Assembly: GCA_032768795.1 (NCBI GenBank)
Contig: CP136490.1
Location: 4,588,001 to 4,652,000, forward strand
DNA length: 64,000 bases
Source: Tremella fuciformis
Lineage: Eukaryota; Basidiomycota; Tremellomycetes; Tremellales; Tremellaceae
Reading direction: 5' to 3'
A program made the position numbers and the translations under genes. The notes beneath the pieces were generated by a model. The model was not told the DNA's origin, did no database searches, and saw only the letters and a list, made by a program, of their open reading frames with translations. Numbering within the stretch: the first letter of the stretch is position 1; the number at the start of each line of letters is the position of its first letter. Positions 21,364 through 32,293 of this stretch are shown here, one piece after another.

Positions 21364-24348
21364 ATGGCGGACCCGCCGCCACCAAGCGAAGTCCAGCCAG
21401 TTGATCCGCCCGCCTTGCCTAACGATGGCATCGATGATCTGCTCTTCGGTCTCGATGCCGATGACCTGAACGACTTTGATGGACTGGATGACTTTGGAGA
21501 TGGTCTCATACCTGAAGCTGTGCAACGTGAGTCAGCTGCTTACAGAGTGGATTGATTCCCCAGCTGATCCATCCAGAGCCATTAGGAGGTTTCACGACTG
21601 GGCGCATGAAGAACTTGCCGCCACCCTCGTCCGCCTCCCTAGCCCGGGTCAGAAAGCTGTTCGAAGACGATGCGATCGCAACAGAAGATGGGCCATCATC
21701 CACTGTATCGCCTGGATCGAGCAAGCGGCCCAAATTTAATGACTCGTCATCGTCTTTCTCTGGCATACACCCCGTCCCCCCTTTGCCGTCGATATCAATG
21801 TTCAAGACAGCCAGCGATAAATCTATTCCGCCACCATCAGCGACTGTTCTCAACAGAATCTCAGCAATCTTCGACGAGTTCCCAAGTTCCCAAACAGGAA
21901 TGGACGGTGCTTCAGCATCACGAACCGTTCCGGCTTTCACCTCGCCTTTCAAGACAGCCAGTGGCGCACAGGGCCCCTCTCTGTCAGCTGAAGCTAAGAG
22001 CAAGGCCATGAGCTTGTTCGATGAAGCCCCGTTCCTAGCCTCGGAGTCGATAGGGTCGGCCATGCCGTCCTTTACCACCGCCGCGGGCAAAGCAACTCCT
22101 GCCGTCAGTGCGGCCAGTCTCGCGCGTGCCAAGGCCATCCTCAATGACAATGATGATGACACGTTCTTTCCAGTGAATGTCGCCGGCGGCCCTGCACTAG
22201 GTCTTACGAGCGCGACTTCGCATGTGTCGAAATCGTCGGCTTTCGTATCACCGATGTTGCGGACGGGCAATCTGTCTAGTGAGGGATCTGCTCCTGCCCA
22301 TCATCAATGGCCGAAGGAGATTCAACCTACGGCTTCTGCATCTTTCGCCACGCCCTCTAGGACCCCTTTACGAACGACAACAAATACATTTGCGAATCGT
22401 GTGGAAGTGACACCGACACCAGCCAAACCCGTGCAGCCAATACAGATTCATACGCCGTCAGCACCGGTTCGGCGCATCGGTATGGGTGGAACCCCTGTCG
22501 TAGCTGGACGCCCAAAGAGGCCATACGTCACACCATTCAAAGCGCCATCATGCGTGACTGCACAACCTTCTCATACCCCTGCGACCCGCGTGCCAATCGC
22601 TGGTGCAGTACCTCGTCTCCTGGTCAAAGAGACCGTGACGCAAATATACCCACCGATATTTGATCTCGATCCAGGCCCGTCTCGGCGCAGAACCATGCGA
22701 GAGGCCTTTCTGAAGCCCCAATATTACTCGCATGCCGAATTGACAGAGATGAGCATGTGAGTACAAACATTCCGGGACTCGAATCATGGCTGACAGCACA
22801 GCCCATCCGCAATATTGCAAATGACCCTCGACAAGGCTGCAATTTACCATTTCGTCGAGCCTGAACGTGGTACCAGCTCGGCTTCCCAAGCTGTTCCAAT
22901 ATTGAAGCGGGATGGCTGCCATTTAGTTACTGCAAAATGGGTCCAAAACCATTGGGCCCACATCGTCTGGAAGTTGGCTGGACAGATTCAGGCTCGACCA
23001 GAGCTTCTCACTGATAAATGGACATCTACGGAGATCCTGAACCAGCTCAGATATCGGTCAATAGCAGATTCGCATCGTGTATGGGGCTGACCCTTTCAGC
23101 TATGAGCGAGAGTACAATCGAGCTCAGCGACCTGTAGTCCGACGCATACACGAGCACGATTCGCCTGCAGGTCTGCCGATAATATTGGTTGTGACTGCTA
23201 TACACTACGCAGCGGGCGATCAAGATGAGGCTGATCGAGCATCGGCATCACGCGCGTCCCTCGAGCTCAGTGACGGGTGGTATCGTATCCGAGCAGAATT
23301 GGACCAGTGCCTCACGCGAGCAGCCAGAAAGGGGCGGATTGCAGTGGGAAGAAAGCTGGCCATTATGGGTGCCAAGGTGAGTGACAAGACTGCTGCGTAT
23401 ACGTATCCTAATTAGTAGCTGGAGTCAAGCGGCGAAGGAAGCGAGGCCTTGGAGGGCCTTGACAAGTCTCGTCTACTTCTATCCGGAAACGGCACATCGC
23501 TCGCTCGATGGGACGCGACTTTGGGTCTGCAAGATACGCCTTTCATTGCTGGGTTATCAAGCTTGTCAGTTGACGGTGGCGTCATCCCTCTGGTGGATGT
23601 GGTCATCGAAAAGCTCTTCCCGCTCGCGTTCATGTACGCCGACAAGAGTAATCGAGAACCGCCGTGGAATGAGGAAGAAGAGGCTAGGCGGGCCGATGAG
23701 TGGAGCAGTAGGCGGGAAGGGGAGGCGACGAGACTTCAAGACGAAATACGCAAACGAATTGAGCCATACGAGGATCTGGTTGCGACCCTTGCGGCCGCAG
23801 CAGAAGAAGCGGAGGGGCCATACGACGGTGAGTGAAACCCTCATGAGGCATGAGCTGACGCGCACAGACTCTCCGCCAGATGACATTGAGAGCAGCGTCG
23901 ATACCCTACTCCGAGCCCACAACCCTTCTTTGGCACTCAGGAGTGTGCCTTCCGGCCACATTCCTCACCTCGCACGCGAAGCTCAGCTGCGATTAGGCCA
24001 AGAGATGCAGGATGCCCAGGTCGAAATGACCTCCCAGCTCAACGATCTCGTCCCTGCGCGACAGATCAGAGATTTCCGAATGGCCCGCGTGGTCGATGCA
24101 AGAGAAGGCAGAAAGGAGCGGGCGAGGGCGGGTATGGTGAATGTGTGGGAGGCCAAGGCTCTCGACGGGGTCCTGCAAGAGGGTGGACGGTATTTGGTGA
24201 GCTCATTGGATCGCTGCGATCTGAGCTGACGTGGCGGATCACGAACATCATGCCTGGTCGAAATGGCGATTGGAGCGTACCCAGACCTGGTAGGGCCGAG
24301 ATATACCTTCACACACGCCGAGACACCCGGTGGAGACTGGTCGAGTGA
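21364..24348 (+). CDS. BRH2: BRCA2/Brh2 homologous recombination mediator
   Basis: Loads Rad51 on single-stranded DNA during recombinational repair. After an acidic N terminus (DDLLFGLDADDLNDFDGLDD) there are four BRC-like repeats: a degenerate GGFTTGRMKNLPPPSSASL, then FKTASDKSIPPPS...FDE, FKTASGAQGPSLS...FDE and FTTAAGKATPAVS. These are the Rad51-binding units. The C-terminal half is the DSS1/DNA-binding domain: a helical part with WVQNHWAHIVWKLAG, then OB-fold sequence (GWYRIRAELDQCL, GRKLAIMGAK, PLAFMYAD). About seven short introns. The first intron most likely ends at CATCCAG just before GCCATTAGG. The last one (donor 24197) has no comfortable AG, so the C-terminal ~35 residues are less sure. 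The compact size matches Ustilago Brh2 rather than animal BRCA2. Confidence 0.92.
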
Positions 24349-24648
24349 CAGTGTTGTATGTGACATAGCTGTATCGTATCGCGACCGCTGCAAGCGTATA
24401 TATATCATCGATCCGCCATTTCATTGCATTCCATGTTATGTGTATGAGCTGCATCCCTTGTTCGCTGTCATACCCGCTGACATTGCATCTTGGACGCCCA
24501 AACTACACGGAAAGGGGAGAGAGGACGAGAAGACACCCTGAGATCTGGCCAGATCTCTTTTGACGATAAACCACCACAGATCCAGCCGATAGCCACACAC
24601 TATGTACAGTACGAGTACAATTGACAATTTCCAATGTCCATATGCGCC
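24349..24648. other. Convergent intergenic region
   Basis: A 300-bp gap between the stop codons of BRH2 (+) and the RFX gene (-). It should contain both 3' UTRs. I see no further gene or clear structure. Confidence 0.4.
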
Positions 24649-24689
24649 TCACATCTCGTGCCCTTCTTGTATTGGTTGTGTCTGCTGAG

Positions 24690-24720
<31 letters not shown>

Positions 24721-27700
24721 GACGCCAAACATCGCTCGGGGAGTAATGGCAGCCCCGTCACCGGTCATGTTTGGCAGGGTCAGAAACTGCGCCCCGCCAT
24801 CGAAAATCGTCGTTGTCGCCGCTTGAGATGCTGGCTGTGCTGGCCCCTGCGACTGGCTCTGCTGGGCGAAAGTTGGGACGGCCGTGTTGAGATCGGTGAT
24901 GGTGAACTCGGGCGCGGCCTGCGGAGGTATCATAACGCTCATCCCCGCTTGAAGTTGCGGCTGCGGGACTGGTTGTTGCACCGACGACATGGAAAGCGCC
25001 GTTTGGCGGAGGACGGCGATGGTGATCCAGTCGTCGATCCACGTCTTGACAAGCTGGAACAGCCCAAATGACGGGTCAGACTTCAGCGTCTGAGCGTCAG
25101 CTTCTCTCTCAGAAAGCATGAATCAGCTAACGAAGTCCCGCATGATCTGCGAGGTGATGAAGCCCGACCGGATTGACAGCCTGCTGATCAGCCCAGACAA
25201 TCTTGACTGTCAAGGTGAAGGGCAGAGCTTACGCGCGCAGAGGGATGCCTGGACCGGTCTCTCCATCCTGCTGCAGGTCATGCATGAGGCAATCGACCCA
25301 CTGCCCGAGCCGCTGGACAGCTTTCCCACCGCGGTTCGGCGCACCCTCCGTCTCGTCGAGCCAACGGTGAAAGTCGAGCAGTACGGCCTCCAGGACGCCC
25401 TGCTGGCAATTGGCAGAGAGCGCGCATTGATCGGCGATGACTGGGAGGTCCAGGCGATCCCATGCACCGAGCATTGACCGCACCTTGCCTTGGTCGGACA
25501 GGATCGGCGCGAGGGCCGTAGTCAGCTGATGCAAGTCAATGAAGCGGACTTGAGGATCAGCTGCGAACCCGTGGCATAGACCAGAGACGCACTGAATAGG
25601 TGGGCGGCGCGGACGGTCAGCTCCAGCTTGTCTCCGCAGAGGTCTCGCGGGAGATTGCGGAAGGCCTCCTCCATGATGCTCTCGAGGTTTAGCGACAGTT
25701 GGCGCAGGGACACCTGGGCACTGGCCACCAGCGGACTGAGAAGCCGGTCAAGCAGGATGGACACCATGTGCTTTTCATCAGCGAGCTGTATGACTGGCCG
25801 CTAACGCTGAGGCTCACGTCATACGCGACAGCGAAGCCAGAGGTAATGCAGCCTGAAACCGCCGGATCCTGTGCGGCCTCGATGCTCGGCGCTGGCAGCG
25901 CAGTCCAGAACGTGCGGCACTGTTCTTCAGCTCGGGTCGGGCTTGCTCGATGAACTTGACTCACATTCAACTCATACCGGTCGAAGTGCAGCCCTCGCAC
26001 ACAGCCGACGAGAATATCGAGGTGATGGCAGAAGGCGTTCCAGAACGTCTGCACGTTCTCGTACGACGTGCACTGCGCCAGCGTGGCGACCTCTTGCAGC
26101 ACCGGGAACCCAGGCAGGGAGTAGACGGGCGCATGTGACGTTGCATTGTCCCCAGACGCCCCGAAGCTGCCCACGGCGGAGGTCGTGTGTCGGCGCTGGA
26201 AGGCGGCGCGGGGTTTCTGCTGCTGCGAGACCTCCAGCGAGGTCGGTCGTGTGGTGCGGGAGGCCCAGAAACTGCCGGACATGTCGGAGGCGGGCGGCGA
26301 GCGATTTGGTCTATCTCATATCAGCTTGTTCCGCATCGACTCGAGCCTGACTGACGTGAACATGTCCCCTTCGTCGTCCGAGTCCTCGACATCCTCCCCG
26401 TCCATATCCTCATCAACGCCCCCGGCAGCGGTGTAGGCCATAGTTCCGTCCTCCGGAGCGACGTGCCATTGTCTAAAGGTCAGCTGCGAGTCAAGGAAGA
26501 GAGACGACAAGCTGACCCGCTCGAGTCTCCATATGAGTTAAGACGCTCAGCCTCGATCTTGATAGCTGGACGCAGGGCGGTGTAGTGGTACTTGCTGCCT
26601 ATCAGCATTGTAGATAGCATCAGGAGTAGCTTTGCGCACCTATTTCCTCGGACACCCAACCGACGCGTCTTGATTCCTGGAAAAGCCGAACGGACGGCCT
26701 TTCCAAACGACGCCGCGTTGATCGGCTTGATGTGATACTCTTCGCACGAGAGCGTGTACGAGTGGTACAGACCTTGCCGTGGAACGCTGTACCCAGTGGC
26801 TAGAGTATAACTCATTTGGAGCCTGCTCATCAGCAAGCAGTCACTGAGAAGGACTCAGCACGGACCATCTCCTCACCCAAGCCGCCCGCGCCTTATCCTG
26901 CTGATTGGTGGTCTGGATTGAGTTGACCTGCTCAGCTTGGGCCGTGAGCTCTTTGCGGACGGTCTCCTGGCGCTCGGCAGCGGTGCCATGCAGTTTGACC
27001 GATCCCGAGGCGAGCATGTCGAACGAAGCGTGCTTTTTGAGACTCATGGTCGAGCTGCGTCGCGCACGAGACAGCATTGGTCGTGGGGCGGGACTGGCCT
27101 GGAAACGAGATAGAGTGGATGCGTTTGAGGAAGTTCGGCGGTGATGCAGCGACATGCGGTTGAAGCCGCCAGTAAGAGCCTGCGAGGTGGACCACGGGGT
27201 CGGCTGGGTACTGTACGAGGTTGAGGCCGATACCAGATCGGCGAGGTCTTCGTCCTCGGACCTAAAAATGAGCTACATATCAAGAGAGAAGGGCAAACTG
27301 ACTTGACGGACACCGAGACGGATCGGCCGCGCTGGTAGGGCATCACTCGGCTTGCGCTGCGTGTCCGACTAATGGCCCGGCCAAGCCCCTGGGTGTCGAC
27401 CTCGAGCTTTGGTGCCACATAGCGGAAGGGGGTGGTATTTTCGCCGTAAGATTGGAAATTTGGCTGTGTCATGGTGAAAGAGCCGGCAGAGGTGTCATAC
27501 CCTTGAGCATTGTAAGTGGGCATGGCATTGAAGGTAGATGTTGGGAGGGGGTACTTCGTATCAAATTCCTGGAGAGAGGAAAAGGATGAGGTCCGAGAGT
27601 GGGAGTGTCCTGCGGGTTGGCTGAGGGGGAGAGTAAATTGCTCCGGTGGGTAAGAATGGACGAGCAATCCAGACGAGGCGGGGCCAGTAGCCGAGAAAGA

Positions 27701-28086
27701 CGAGAGGGAGTTCAGGGAGGATGTAGACGAGACATGTGACAGCATAGACGGGTGGGTGTGGGCGTTGGCGTCAAAGACGCCGGTCTGGAAAGCGGGCTGC
27801 AGGTGGGCATTGTCGGGGGAGCCTGGGGATCAGACCAGAAAAGGGTATAAGAGGGAGGCTTACCAGTCCCCGTAGTATTAAAAGCCTCAAAATCCCGTGG
27901 GGAGAAAGACGGCAGCCCAGACGAGTTGTCGTTGGTCAACGAGGAGGCCCACGACGCAGCGAGGTCATGCTCTGTGGGAAGACCACCGTCAACAGCGGGC
28001 GGGTGCTCGCCGAGGGGGCTCGTGCGCGACGTCGAAGAGGGGTCGGCGAATGAGAAGCCCAGTTGGTCGAACGAGTCAGCCATCAT
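24649..28086 (-). CDS. RFX-family winged-helix transcription factor
   Basis: Binds X-box DNA and regulates transcription in the nucleus. The RFX DNA-binding domain is unmistakable at about 26520-26800: ATGYSVPRQGLYHSYTLSCE, INAASFGKAVRSAFPGIKTR, RLGVRGN, and after an intron SKYHYTALRP. Upstream is a long Ser/Thr/Pro-rich N terminus (MMADSFDQLGFSFADPSSTS). Downstream lies the conserved RFX extension (VIADQCALSANCQQGVLEAV, LLDFHRWLDE). The C terminus is Gln/Pro-rich with a pure Q tract and ends PIQEGHEM. About eight to ten introns. Fungal relatives are Crt1/Rfx1, repressors of DNA-damage-inducible genes; whether that role holds here is inference. The next gene to the left is BRH2. Confidence 0.88.
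24691..24720 (-). repeat. CAG/CTG trinucleotide tract encoding poly-Q
   Basis: Ten CTG-type units on the plus strand (one variant TTG) encode a run of glutamines in the RFX C terminus. Such tracts vary in length between strains. Confidence 0.85.
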
Positions 28087-29393
28087 GGTGACGGCTTACA
28101 GGTGATGAGGCTGCAAAGCGACTGGATGGATGGACTTGAACGAGGGTCTCCTGGATCCTCCTGGTAGGTGCAGAGATGATAGGGTGTATCTCTGCGAGGG
28201 AGAAGAAACGTTGTCAGCGGGGTGTCATCAAGGTGATATGAGCGATGGTGAGATGGTGGGGTGGCTCACCGTATGAGACGACAGTCGAGTCGTCGCGTTC
28301 GAGGCGTGGGATCGTCGACGGCGCCGGGAGACGAGCGCGAGCTACTGGGGTGGGGCTGACGAGAGGAGGGAGCCGGCAGCAGGCGGCAGGTAGCGGAGGC
28401 GAGGAGTGAGCAAGGTTTAGCCCGGGTGGCTGGGGGCAAGGGGGGATCGTTGTCAGGTGTGAAGTAGAGCTGAAGCAGAGGTGTCGCGAGGAGATGGAGG
28501 ATGGAGGGAGTCGGGTCTGGGAGAGGGGGGTTATAAGAGCGAACGAGGGAGATCTCTCGTCATCTGCCAGTCCGCTGCTCCGGTCGCGGCGCGGCTTTGA
28601 CCATGTGCTGACGACGGACGAGACGGACGGACCTAAGGATGGATAGGATGGAGCACGGGGCGAGGGACCAGGGGCACGGGGCAGGCGGCGGGATTGACAT
28701 CGACCGAGGCTCGAGGGCGGGGGTACGAGCGTGGTGCGGCGTGTTGGCGTTCGAGTAGACGGAGCGAGTGTGAGGAACATTCCATATGCGGCGGCGTCGT
28801 GATCGTGATCGTGATGGGGGTGGTCCTGATGCTGATGCTGATTCAGTACTAGCGGACGCTCGGCTCGCGGTGCGCCTAGAGCAGGGGGGAGGAGAGACGG
28901 TCCGAGCGCAGAGGCACCCGTAAGTTGTCGGAACGTAGCTGTAAGTGATGATGCAGGAGTCAGTACAACTCTAACGAGCAGCAGTCAGCAGTCAGACCTC
29001 GAGCAGAGGCTGATCACGAGTGAGCAGTGAGCGTGACAGATGACGAGAGAATGATAAGGTGCAGTCGAAAGTCAGCGAACAGTGATCGATCTGAGCTGTA
29101 ATCGTGAAAGACGAAACGTGTGATTTGGCCAAGGAGCGATCTGCCTCGGGATCCCCTCGGTGTACCTGTTCGCAGTGTCCAGTGCCGCGTGCCGGCGGGG
29201 TAAAGGAGGGGGGAGAGGGCAAGGGCGAGTCTAGACGTATGAGGTAAAGATGAGGCAAGGAGAAGGATGAAACGTCACATGTGGGGTGTCAGGGGAAGGG
29301 GCAAGAAGAACGGGGTCGAGGCGTTCCTGTTCCGATCAGTATCAAGTCTTTGCAACTGGGGCAAGGGTGCATCGTCTCGTATCGTCTATGCGG
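28087..29393 (-). promoter_or_regulatory. Long RFX upstream region / probable 5' leader
   Basis: 1.3 kb between the RFX start and the thioredoxin stop, with no confident gene. The minus strand is C/T-rich (runs of CTCCCC, CCTCC). Short repeats include GATCGTGATCGTGATCGTGATG at about 28800-28822 and a GCTGAT repeat just after. A 188-codon minus ORF (28214-28780) is extremely Pro/Ser/Arg-rich and looks like compositional read-through. A long promoter plus leader, perhaps with an intron, fits a regulatory gene. Confidence 0.45.
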
Positions 29394-29907
29394 CTATGCG
29401 GCCGGTGCGGCGTCGCCACCCTCGACCTTGGCGTGGGCCTCCTTGACGAGGGCCTCGAGTTTCGCGGGGATGGCGCCGGTCACGACGCCAAGCTCCTTGC
29501 CGTTCTGGTACGCCTTGAACGTGGGCATCGCGCGGATGTCCTGCTCCTTTGCGACGTCCTGTCTGTCAGCGTCACCCACCCCACAGACATCACGCAATGC
29601 AGGTTGAGAGCAAGACATGTCGGGTGGGAAAGTAGGTTGGGGAAAGTGGTGTCAGACGAGGAAGGACCCACGGCAAGAGCATCCACGTCGACCTTGGCAA
29701 ATACGACACCAGGGAATTTGGGCTCGAGCTTGGAAAACACTGGGCCGATGACCTTACAAGGCCCACACCATGTGGCCCAGTAATCCACGACGACCGGCTC
29801 GGAGCCGTTGATCTGCCCCACATCAGCCTCGTCCTCCTATTTACTATAAAAGGCAGGCGACTCACGAGGGCTTGGAACTCGTCGATGGACTCGATGGTCT
29901 TGACCAT
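29394..29907 (-). CDS. TRX1: Thioredoxin
   Basis: A small disulfide reductase of about 110 residues, cytosolic as no presequence is seen. It begins [15 protein letters not shown]. After a first intron (GTGAGT donor) it carries [20 protein letters not shown] with the WCGPC active site. After a second intron come the cis-proline segment [12 protein letters not shown] and the C terminus [11 protein letters not shown]. All catalytic features are intact. Its partner thioredoxin reductase is not in the window. Confidence 0.96.
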
Positions 29908-30399
29908 TGTGACTGCTGGTTTCTGTGGCGAGGTAAGTAGAATGGGCTGCGCTAGGCGTTTCAGCGGAGATACCTTTCGATTGGCACGATGCGCAAGCGG
30001 AGGTTGTCTAGTCGATCGTTGATGAATGGCAACAAGACCACTCGCCGCTTCGACGCGCATATATACCCCTCGCTATGCTTCGAGTGGGAGCTGGCTGACT
30101 CACACTTCGGTGTCTGTACAGAGGGCTGTGTATGCAGTCGAGAATGCGCTGGAGGAACAGAGATTCACGACCAAGGCTTATCAATCAGTCACCCCATCAC
30201 CCGGCGTCACGTCACCTCTGGAATGCCACTTTCCACTTTCACACTTGGCATTTTATACGGCCGTTTCGGCCGGTCCGTCGGGACAAGTGTGTCACTGCAG
30301 CTCATGCATCACCATATGCACAGTCAACCGATCTTTCTATCTCGCATATCTCTCTCCTTGTCGGATCCCCATGCACATCTCACGCCGCACTTGACTGCC
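29908..30399. other. Intergenic region thioredoxin-MDH
   Basis: 492 bp upstream of thioredoxin and downstream of malate dehydrogenase, both minus strand. It includes the thioredoxin promoter, with a TATATA-like stretch near 30059-30064. No ORF has coding character. Confidence 0.4.
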
Positions 30400-31931
30400 C
30401 TACAGCTTTGGGGGAGCAGGCTGGAAGGTCGCACCCTTCTCAATGCTGGGCCCGAGCTCCTTGACAGCCGCAGACAACAAGCCCTTCTCGTAGTCGTCCA
30501 GGTTGCCGAGGGGAAGGACCTTCTCGATACCAGATGGCTACAAGTCAGCGAACAGATCTCACACATCCTCGTCAACCTACTCCGAGCTCCACGTTGACCG
30601 AGAAGTAGTCGAGGTCGGCACCAATCTCCTTCTGGATGGCCTGGCCCTCGGAGCTGCCGCCGAGGTAGATGTAAGACTGGACGACCTTGCCCTTCTTGCC
30701 ACCGAAAGCGGCCTCCAAGACGAATGTAGCGAACTCGGCACCGGCTGCTGGTCAGTCATGCTACCAGCGACAGTACCTGGACGTACCCTGAGCCATCGAG
30801 AGGGTGGCAGATCCGGCACCGTCTTCCAATCAGCATCCACGAGATCCAAGGCTTTGCCTACTGACCCTTGGCCTTGACAACTTCATCACCGCCGAATTGG
30901 ATGCGGTTGACGAGAGCATCCCGTTTCTCCTTGTCGCCGAGGATCTCCGCGGGCTGCTCATAAGCTGCTGTATCATGAATGCGACTGCAGCTCACGATGG
31001 AAGGCTTGCTCTGGCTGAGGACAGGCAGGATGGTCACACCAGCGTGACCGCCAATGACCGGGATGCTGTACTTGGACGCCTCGGTCGGCTTGCCGACGAC
31101 ACCTGCAACAAAGGTCGAGGCGCGGACAATGTCGAGGTGGGTGACACCGAACAACCTATCATTGTCAGCCGGGAGTCGAGCACGCCCTGAGGCAGGGCGC
31201 ACTTCTTGGGGTCAAAGACGCCAGCCTTCTTGAGCACCTCGGCAAAGACCGGGACGGTCGAGTTGACGGGGTTGGATATCACAAGAATGAACGCCTTGGG
31301 GCATGCGTTGGCGATGGACTGGGCGAGGGTTGCACAGATGCCAGCGTTGATCTGAAGTCAGACGCGTGCGAGTCGACGAGTGAAAGGGACTCACTTTCTG
31401 AGTGTGGAATGCAAGTGGGGCAGTACATATATACCAGAGAAAGCACAGATCAGCATGAGATTGACGCGTTTTGAGGAGAACCCACGAAGAGGTCGTCGCG
31501 GGTCATGCCGGGCTTGCGGGGGACACCGGCAGGAATGATGACAATGTCGGCATCCTTCAAGGCCCTCTCGGCGCCGTTGTCAGGCGGCAGGAAGCCGGTG
31601 ACCTGGGCAGGGGAGGCGATGTGCGAGAGATCGGCGGCGACCTGCCAGTGAGCCCCCCACAAACATAGCGCGAGCAGCAAATTCCGCGGGCGGGGATAAG
31701 CGTTGACAAAGGGATTCATTGGGTCATTGGGAGGAGGGGGGAACACTCACACCAAGCGCGTTGACCACATCGTAGAGGGAGAGCTCGGTGATGAGGGGGT
31801 TGAGCTTGAGAAGCAGGGAGAGAGGCTGGCCAATCCCACCTGCACGCCGAGTCAGCTCTCTGTGTCTCGTCGGGTCAGTGGGGAAGGCGCTCGGGCTCAC
31901 CGGCGGCACCACAGACGACGGCCTTGACCAT
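30400..31931 (-). CDS. MDH: Malate dehydrogenase (NAD-dependent)
   Basis: Interconverts malate and oxaloacetate. The protein starts [11 protein letters not shown] and continues [20 protein letters not shown] after an intron, giving the Rossmann GAAGGIGQP loop. Substrate residues sit in [16 protein letters not shown] and the catalytic His in [12 protein letters not shown]. The C terminus reads [18 protein letters not shown]. There is no N-terminal presequence, so the product is probably cytosolic or peroxisomal. The last three residues, PKL, are only a poor match to a PTS1 signal. About six introns; one falls after DPKK, and the next exon begins LFGVTHLD. About 335 residues. Confidence 0.94.
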
Positions 31932-32293
31932 TTTCTCGCCGTCAGCTCGGAGCGTGTACTGAATGGGTGGGACGTACGATGATGTTTGGATGTTTCGAGG
32001 TACGAGACGACAAGAGATGTAGAGGTAGAGTCTACGCAGACGTCGGTGTTACTCGACTGTGAATCAACGTCGGCTAATTGGTTGCAAAGGGAAAGGGGGT
32101 CTGAGCGTGGGATGTGGGGGCGGACATCGGGGCACCGGTTATACGGCTACTCTATAGCTCTATCGTTTGGGTCGGTACGATAGGCGGCGATCACCGCTAT
32201 GTTCGGCGAAGGTGAATGGTAATTTTCCAGCTCCAGTCGTAGCTGTCGCTGCTAGTGACGACATTAAAACGGTCGACACGTCTACAAGCCAAC
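31932..32293. promoter_or_regulatory. Divergent promoter region MDH / ADE13
   Basis: A 362-bp region shared by the minus-strand MDH gene and the plus-strand ADE13 gene. I see no ORF with coding features and no clear TATA box. Confidence 0.45.

Noticed and set aside
28214..28780. 188-codon minus-strand ORF upstream of the RFX gene
   Set aside because: Composition is Pro/Ser/Arg-rich without any domain or codon pattern; it lies in the promoter/leader and looks like read-through of C/T-rich DNA.
30400..30411. C-terminal PKL of malate dehydrogenase as a peroxisomal signal
   Set aside because: Pro at the first position does not fit the usual S/A/C-K/R-L pattern, so localisation is left open.
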